Positions 26,204 to 35,200 of a stretch of 64,000 bases of DNA are shown here, in pieces; within the stretch, counting starts at the first letter, position 1; every line of letters begins with the position of its first letter. The stretch is from Mesorhizobium sp. (GTDB lineage: Bacteria > Pseudomonadota > Alphaproteobacteria > Rhizobiales > Rhizobiaceae). The position numbers and the translations under genes are program-made. Below the pieces are notes generated by a model, which was given only the letters and a program-made list of their open reading frames with translations, did not search any database and had not been told where the DNA came from. The stretch is taken from the NCBI GenBank assembly GCA_004020315.1, contig SAQG01000026.1, positions 26,246 through 90,245 of the forward strand. The letters are read 5' to 3'.

Positions 26204-29200
26204 ATGCGGTCGCCTGAGAAGATCATATCCGGGCTCAGGATGTGATCCATGTTGAGAACCACCGTCTCCGCCACATCGGCCTTGTTGGCTCGTGCGATCG
26301 CCCGAATGCTGCTGCCGTCTCCCGCCTCGACCCATCGGTAGCCGCGCTGTTCGAGTTCGGGATTGATGCGGCCTTCGGAATTTCGCGCGCCGTCCGGGTG
26401 CGGAGCCACGTAATCCCCGGACACCCAGCCCGCGTGGTTCTCGCCATCCGCGCCGAACCCTTCAACCGGGATCCATTCCTGGCCGGACGGTTCGGTCGCT
26501 GGCTTACCCGTCTGATCGACGAACGTACCCGGCTCGAGGACGATGATCCGCGCGGAATCGGTGCTCGGCCGGCTTCTCAAATTCAGACCGTCATCGGCGA
26601 CCACGACAAGTTGCGGGAAGTCCTCCGGCGGGGTTTGCGGCCCATCTGGGACATCCGAGGGATCATCTGGTTGCTGGGATGAGGCATCGCCATCCGGTTT
26701 TTTCGGATCGGGTGGAGGGGTCGTCTTCGGGCCCTCCCAAGGCTCCGCGAGCAGAGCGTCCAGCGAGAAGAGAAGCATTCCAACGCCGAAGGTGATGCCC
26801 AGAGTCCAGCGATCCCATGCAGCCCATCTTTTGTCGGACTTTTCCGCCGCCGCGATATCAGCATCGGTTCGCGGCACTGAACGGCGATTCATCCGGTCCG
26901 TCCTTATGGCCGACGCCCAGAATTCCGCGCAGCCGAAGGTGAACATGGTGCCGGCGACTGTCGCGATCGGCGCCGGCCAGGAGTGCACCGTATAGAAGGC
27001 GCAGCCAAGCACATAGCCGGGTCCAGCCAGATATTCGGCCATGTTTCGGATCACCGGTCTGCCGGTGAACGACTGCAGCATCGACTTCGTGCCATAGACG
27101 ATATTGCCGAGCGTGAACGTGCTGTTGACGACAAGATCCTTACCCTGGATCATCCCGGTCGCGGCACCTGGCGCTGCCGCAATGAATGTGGCTCCGGCGA
27201 GCGCGTTGAGGAATCGCCCGAACGGCTTGTGATTTGCGGTTGCGTTGGGGAAGAGCGCCTGCGCGCCGAAAACGACGCCTCGCACGCCAAATGCGACCGC
27301 TCCGGCGGTGGCGGTCCAGGTTGGCGGCAACGAACTCCACAACACATAGGAGGTGGTCGACATGCTGCCAAAGGTGGCGAGAGCCTGACCGTTTTCCCGC
27401 ATCCTGGCATGTCTGAGGGCCAGATCGACGCTGGTGGCCTGATCCGGCGTCATCGCCTTTTTATGGGTCGCCCGATAGGTCGTCAGCTGCAGCACGGAGA
27501 GGGCGTTCGTCTGATCCCCGCTCATCCACTCGAACTGCTCGAGCGTGAATTTGCGGAACTGGCCGGGGCTCATTTCCTCAAACTGTTTTGGTGTCACCGC
27601 TTCGATCTGCGGCTGGGTCAGGGCTTCGGTGTGATGGATCGTGAAGGCACCCCATTGATCGCGGGTCAGCACCGGAATCTGCTTCTCGGTCAGCCACGGC
27701 ACCTGGCTGGGATCGAACTTCGCCACGTCCACGGAATCGATCATGGTTTCGGGGATCGCCGGAACCTGGCGCTCGGTGAGGTTCTTGAGCAATCCGGCCT
27801 CGCCCAGGTCCTTGAATTGTTGTGACGTGAAACTCGCGACTTGGCCGGGCTTGAACCACGGAACCTGGCGCGCTTCCAACGTCGACACGTTAACGAACTC
27901 GACCTTGTCTCCTTTTATCGCCTGCAACTGTGATTTCGTCAGGTGAGGCGTCAAACCAGCTTTGCCGAGATCCCGGAACTGCTGGTCGGTCACATTGCGG
28001 ATGTGGCCCTCGGTCAGCCAAGGAATCTGTTTCCCGGCGAGGCCCGCAATGTTGACCTGGTCTATCTTTGCTTTCGGGATACCGCGCAGTTGGCTCTTGG
28101 TCAGATAGGGCAGCAAGCCGGCCTGATCCATGTCGCGGAACTGCTGTTCCGTCAGCTCGCTCACCTGCTCGCGCTTAAGCCATGGAATCTGGTTCGGCTG
28201 GAAATCCCCCATGACGAGATCTGGCACCTGGTAAAGCGGGATCGCTCTGACGCCATCTCGGGTGAGCGGTCCATTGTTTGAAGCTGATTGGCCCTTGTTT
28301 GCTGGTGCGGGACGGCCAGTTTCAGCGGGAGGGTGGGAGCCAATAGAAGCGTAGTAATCGTATAGCTCATCTGCGTACCGGCCATAAAACTCCCCGTAAG
28401 TTCCGTCCGCAGTGCTCGGCTGCTTGTCCGTGAATAGCGTCGCCATTTCCTCGACGGCTTGCGATCGATCAATCTCGCCAGCCTTGTATCGGGCGAATAT
28501 ATCGGCCTGGGCCGAATTCCCCTCGGCGCCGAGGATAGCAGCCGGCTTGCCGCTATTAACCGCAAGCTCGTCGGCAGCGGCATATTGAACAAAAGTCGCT
28601 TCGCCCTCAACGTTCAAATAGGCAGAGACTACAGCGTCCTTAAATGCCTGCCGATCTGGAAAGTTATCGGGATGAAGGTCGATCGCAGCGTCCGCAACGT
28701 GAGACAGCTCATGGCCGAGCATGTCGACGAATTCGGCAAGTACGGTGTCGCTGTCCGCATCGCCTGCTCGGAATGCCTCGGCATCGACAAAGACTACCCC
28801 CAAATCGCTTACATATTGTGATCCAGTCGCCGTCAGATCATCGCCGGAGTTGGCGTCGAAAATCCTAAGGTCGTGCCGCGCCGGGTTGACGATGCGCACA
28901 CCATTTGCGTGAGCGCCGCGCAGGAGTTCCATCAGCGTCGGCGACCGACTGAGCTGATCTGTAAGATTGGCCTTGGTGACTTCCGCCATGCCGAGGTTCT
29001 GATGGAGCATGTCGTCGAGCAGACTCGCCGCCTCCTGGCGGTTGGCCGCGATTTCGGCCTGCGTCAGCGGCTTGGCGAATGAGGGGCCCAATGACCCATC
29101 TGCTGCTGAACCCTGCCCATTCCGCACTGGCCTGGGCGCCGGACTACGGGGAGCGATCGGGCCCTCGCCAGCCGGCGGCAAGCCGTTTGCCGGCGGAGAA

Positions 29201-32200
29201 TTATCGCGGACCTCCAGCGCAACCAACTGGTTGAGGTAATGGGCCTGCGTGGGCGTCAGTTCGCCGCGAGCCTGCTGATCCAGCTGTTGCCGCAACGCTT
29301 TCCATGCTGGCTTGCCCATCCCGTCTGGCCGTCCGTCGACGAAGGCGAGTTGGTCCGGATATGGCGCACCACCCAGTTCCGGGAACACATCTGACACGCG
29401 CTGGCCAGCGAATCTGAGATTGGGGTTGGGCGAAGCTGCGATCTCGGCAAGATAGGCGTCGAGATGCTGCAGGACGTCCGGCGTCAGTCCCCCATCCGAA
29501 GTCTCCAGCGCGGAGAAAACCTTTTGCGCGCCTTCGGAGAATCCGGGGTGCGCCCGGGCGGTACGGGTATGCGGCACCAGGTCCTTCCTCACCGTGCCGA
29601 GTTCGACCGTCGTTAACGGCCATTGCCCAAGGTTTATGGCGAAACCGACACCGTGGTCCTTGCGGTCCAGGCGGTTGAGTGGCCCGGCGCCTGCCTCGCG
29701 CGCCACGCCCTCGAAGGCAGGGCTCCCGCGCCAGGGTTCCTTGCCGCCTCCGAAGGGCGCAATGACGTTGTAGTTGCGGTAGAGGACACGATCCTCGAGA
29801 CCGGGCACCTTGCCTTCGGCGCTGTAGTGGCTGGCACCACCTCTGGCAGCTTCTTCCCAGAAAGAGGCTGCCCTTTTGCTGAGCGGGCCAGGTTCCCTAA
29901 GCGTATATCCCGGCCGGCCGCCTTCGCCCCCGAGATAGAGCAGCGTGCGTTTGACGTAGGCCCCACTCACGGAGAAGCCAGCGATGGACAGGGAAGCGCC
30001 AACGGCGCTTTCGCTCTGGAACGTGTTCTTCGACACCATCGGGGCCGATGCGACCCACCGGGCGTATGGAGCCGCAGCCTCGTCGTAAGCGAAATTCGGC
30101 CGGTATCCATTGACGAAAAGTTTCTGGCCCTTCGCGTCGTTGGGATGGACCGGGAGCAGAAAGCCCGTGCCTTCCGGGCCGTTGTTCTTCAGGCTGAGTT
30201 CCCCATAGACCTGCCGGCTGGGCAGCGGCACCTTAATGCTGAACATCGATCCGCCGAGGCCGACTGCGCGGGTTGCCAGGTCGTTCAGCATCGGCCCACC
30301 CAGGACATTGGCTTCGTGTTCCTGCAGGAACCAGGAAACGGTCGCGCGGTCGGACCGCCAGACCCCTTGTGCATCCGTGAAGAATGTCGGGGCGCGCCAC
30401 GAACTCGCCTTGTCGGCATCCAGCAACCGCTCCAGCAGGACAGGCACCTCGCTGTTGATTTCGGTCCCGGCCTTGGGCTTGCTTGCGGGCAGCGCGTTCT
30501 CCAAAGCGTGCGCGAGCGACTGGACCGCCGGGTCCGCGGATTTCTGCTGGTTGGCGGCGTAACCGCGCATCTCTCGCCAGAGATACGGTGTCCAGGTCTC
30601 ATGGCCGGACAGAACCTTCTCATTGTAGCGGCCTTCCGGCGAAAGCTTGCCTGCGGGTTTGAACGAAGACTCCGGCTGAAGCTTCGGACCGTAGACCCAC
30701 GTGCTGCCACTGTCGGCTGCCAGGACTTGCATGAGCGCATCCTGCTGCGCGGCGGTCACGGCCTTGCCGGGCTTCGTGGCGCGTCCCTTGAAGAACGGCG
30801 AGGCGGCATTTGCCGCAGCGGCAAGGTTCGGGTCAGTGGAGCCTGACGCAGCCTTGAGGTAATCGCCGACGATGCCACGGCCTGCATCGGTCCAGGCGGC
30901 TTCTCCTGGCAGCGCCCCGGCGGTAAGGGACTGCTCGCCGCGGGGCAGCCTGGCGTCGGACGACAGGCCGAGTTGGTCGATCACTTCTCCCGGCGAGAGA
31001 TGCGGCAGCTTGCCCTGAGCGCTGAACACCTGGAGGGTCGTCAAGCCGTTCATCGAAAGCTGGCCGGCCGGTTTGGAGCCGGTGAACGGGCTGTTCCGGT
31101 CGGCGTTGAGCATTTCGTCAAGCGCATGATGCTGAGCCTGCGTCATTTCCGTGCCGGACTGAGGCAGGCCCCTGCCCCCGAGTTGCACTCTGGTCATGGT
31201 CACCGCATCGCGGACGACAGGATCGCTGGAACGTTCGAGGGAATGGAGGTAGTCGCCGACCAGTTCCACCTGCTCGGGCGTCCACGTCGGCGCGGGCGTC
31301 GCCGCATCGTCGGGAAGCGCCGGCAAGGTCGCGGCCAGGGTCTCGCCGAGCGCCGAGCGATGGCTGACTTCCGGATTGTCGGCAGGATCGAACGTATGGA
31401 CTTCCCGTGCCGGGGTGTTGACCCTGAGCTGGCCGTTCGGCGTGGTGATCGACCCGCGCTTGGCGCGTTCGACGGTCGGGCCGGAACCCAGGTAGCCGGC
31501 ATCCGTCGCATGCTCGCCCGGCAGGACGATGTCGCGGGTCATGCTCGCCTGCGGGCCGGCCACGATGACCTTGGCCGGCAGGTATTTGCCGCCGGCCTCG
31601 ACATAGATGTCCTGTCCGGCGGTGACGCCGTCCTGCTGAACCGGCCGGTGATAGATGCTGTCGACCAGCTCGCCGAGCTTCGGATAGTCATAGCGGGGTT
31701 CGGTGTTCAGGTAACGCGTGCCGATGCGCCGCAGGCCGGCTTTGACGGCATTGAACGTCTGGCCGAAGCTGTACGGGTTTGACGAGAAACGGTTGATGAT
31801 CGGCGTGCCGTCGGGCCGAACTGGGCTGGGGTGCCCGGTGTCCGTCAGCTCGGTGCGGGCGTTCGGATCGGCTGTCCAGCGGCCGTCGGCGCCGAGATAA
31901 AGCACCGGCAAGGAAGGATCGAGCTCGACAGGGGCCGGCACCGGCTCCGGCGCGGCCGTGATCGCCTTGGGTTCGGGTATGGCGACAACCCTCAGCCCTT
32001 CCGGTAGGTTGAAATCGACGAGCATCTCGCCGGTATGGCGGTTGCCGAGAGTGTAGCGCATCAACGGGCGGGTGCCTTGCGCCCCATCTTCCGGCAGCTT
32101 CGCTCCGGAAGGTCCCTGCCGCTCGGTGGTTTCGCGGCTCGAACCGTCGCGTGTTTCGGTTTCGGACTGGAGCAGGACCTCGTCCGGGGTGGCAAGCACG

Positions 32201-35200
32201 GCCGGGTCGGAAGGGCGTGCGCCGTCGAGGTAGCCCGTCTGCTGCGGATCCTTGCCGCTGGTGTAGGTGTAGTCGCCGGCGTCCGGCTTCGGCATGCCGG
32301 TAAATGACTTTGTTGCCGGGTCCCAGACGAGCCGCAAGCCGCTCTCGGCCGGACGCGTCGTTCCGCCGCCGCGGACCGGCGGAACCACGATCGGATCGCC
32401 GTCAGCGGGGGGGCGCACATTCTGCTCACGCGCTCCCTGGGCGCCTCGGTTCTCGGGGTCGCCGCGCTCGCCAGGAGCGCTCGGCCCTTCATCGTGGACG
32501 TTGACAACCGTCCCCTCGACGACGGGGTGGCTGGGATCGTGGAAGACCAGTTGGTCGGTCGGGCGATAGACGCCGTCGGGGCCTTGCTCATGCACGACCA
32601 TCGGCCGCGACGATTGTCCGTCGCCTGGCGGATCAAACCTGCCACCCGTCGGCGGCAGTTGGTTGGGGCCGTTGGGATCGCCTGCCGGCAGCGCGCGCTG
32701 ACCGGTCGGACGGTTAGTCCATCCCGTGTTGTCAAAACCGTTCCGGGTACCGAAACCAGTACCCTGCTGGTCGGACGTTTCGCCGACCACATCGCCATCG
32801 ATGATGATCTCATCTGGATCCGGCATGACCTGCTCGCCGGTGGGCCTGTAGACACCGTCCGGGCCCATCTCGTAGACGGCTCGCGGTTGCGGCCCCGAAT
32901 CCGCTGCCCCAGGAAAACTGGCCGACGTATGAGTTCCGTTCCGAGTACCGCCCGCCCCAGGCATGTTGTACAACAGCGAGCGGCCGCCCAAGCCTGTGCC
33001 GACAGTTCCGACGCCTATGCCCACGACTGCGTTCGCGAGCTCGAGCAGGGACATCTCGCCGCCATGCGCTGCCAGATCCTCTACCGATTTACCGAGCAAC
33101 GGAACACCGGTAACCACGGCGCCTGCATCGAGGCCCCACGCGGCGGTGGTCAGCCTGTTGCCGCTTTGCATAAACTCCGAGACCTTACCAGCATAAGCGG
33201 CCTCCTTTACGTTCACCTGGAATCTGCCGATGCCCCAGCTGGCATCCTTCATGCGGGTCATCCCGAACCCGCCCGCGAAAGCCTGGGAGCTGGACAGGCT
33301 TGTCTTTGCCAAGCCGAATGTACGCAAGGCACCGGCGCCTACGGGCAGGAATGCGGTTACGCCGGTCGCGACATTCCAGGCCGACTGGCTGTCGAAGTCG
33401 CCTCCCTGCAGGAGGTGATCACCCTCTTTGATCAGCGCCTTACCGCCAAGAATTGAACCGGAGCCGATCGCGATGGGAATCGCCCATTGGCCGCCCGGTA
33501 CGAACGAGACGATGGTTGAGACACCGGCGACGATGCCAAGGCCAATGTCGGTAGCCTTGTCCCAGAAATCCACCTTGCGTGCGTCGGCCACTTCCAGTTC
33601 GTCGAGCGAAAAACCATCCTCGCCGAGCGACATGTCGCCGCCCTTGGCCATGACCAGATTGCCCTTCTCGCTGAAGATGCGATTCTCGTGCTGGAATTCA
33701 TCGAAAGTGCTGTAATATTTACCGGAACTGTCGACATAGCCGGCTTCGTTGCCATCGCTCTTGATCGCGAACAAGGCCGTCGATGATTCCATTCCGCCAT
33801 CAAGGGAGAAGATCGGCACGATCTTGACTTCGGCGTCGTCGCCGGCGCGGTCGGTGATTTCGTCGACGACCTTTTCGACCCCCTCGCTCGATGGATCGAG
33901 ACCGAGGGTCTGAGCGACGGTACCGCTGAGTTCGCCGGACGTATATGTCTTGTATTCACCGGTGAAACCGGCTTCGTAGAGGTTCTCGAACTGCACCTGA
34001 TATCCGGCGAGCGCCTTGTCCCGCTGTTCTTCAAAATACTCGTTTTTGAGCTTCGCCTCGTGCTCCTCCAAGCCATATTCTAGAAGCTTGGGGTGGCTTG
34101 CGGAAAAAGCGTACCAGTCACGCCCCGCCACCATGGCCGGCCGCACGTTTTGTTCCCAGTCCTCCAATTCGTTCTTTTCGGTCTCCGCCTGGCCCCGATC
34201 GATTTCCGCGGCCGCGACTTCGGGGGGCACCCACAGCATCTGGCCGTCCATCTCGATCTGGACCCACTTGCCGCTGTCGCCAATCGCGCCCGGGCCCTGC
34301 TCTTCGTAGGCCGCGGCAACCTCCGGCGCGACCCACAGGTCGCGGCCGTTCACCTTGATCTTCACCGCTGTCTCGCCCGGCTTGAGCGTGCCGGCGGGCG
34401 CCTCTACCGTTCCCGGCCCGTAGTCGGTGATCGCTTGGTCGCGTGCCGTCGTCGCCTCGACGAGCCCCGTCTTCGCGTCCCTCAGCCCTGCGTCCAGCAG
34501 ATCGACCTGCGCACCTATGATCGTCGACTTGGCCGCCTCCAGCGCCGAGTGCGATCCGTTCCCATATGGCGTGCAGACCGGCGCTGACATATCCTGCGTC
34601 GAGGCCAGCATCTCCTGCCACTGCTTGTTGAGTGGATCGTTGCGGAAGTCTTCCCTGATATTCTCGTCGTCGAGAGCGTATGTCAGGGCTGATTTATGTA
34701 CGTTCGTGTCATCACCGTTCTCGTCGGTGAAAGTGTCGTTCTCATAGACGGTAACAACATAGAGCTGACCGTTCTCCTCGACTATGTCCTGCGACAATAT
34801 CTTGCCGGTGAACTCACCACGTCCATTGGTATATCCCTCCCAATCGAAATGGTGCGGGTTTCTCTCCTGTGCCTGCGCGAGCAGTTGCTGCTTGAGAGGC
34901 TCCATGGTCACCGCAAGATCGGCCGCCTCTTTCTGCGCAATCCCATATTCCTGATATGCCTCGGCCAAGGTCACCTGATTGGCCGCGGCCCCCTTGAGCG
35001 TTTGCAGACTTTCAAGCCGCTCTTCGATCGCCGTGTATTCGGGGCTTCCAGGCTTGGCATCGGTAAGTTTCAGCTCCAGCTCGGTCGAGCTGATCATTTG
35101 GTCGATCGTGGCCTTGTTGCCGTTGGCGGTGTGTAGCGAAACGTTTGTAAAGAGCTCTGCGACCTCCGCGTGCGCGGCCTTTCCTTGTTGGTTGGTTTCC

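Noticed and set aside
29623..30846. 407-codon open frame antisense to the giant gene, plus several others of 200-320 codons between 26 and 37 kb
   Set aside because: They are complementary shadows of the giant frame, with skewed Arg/Gly composition and no motifs.
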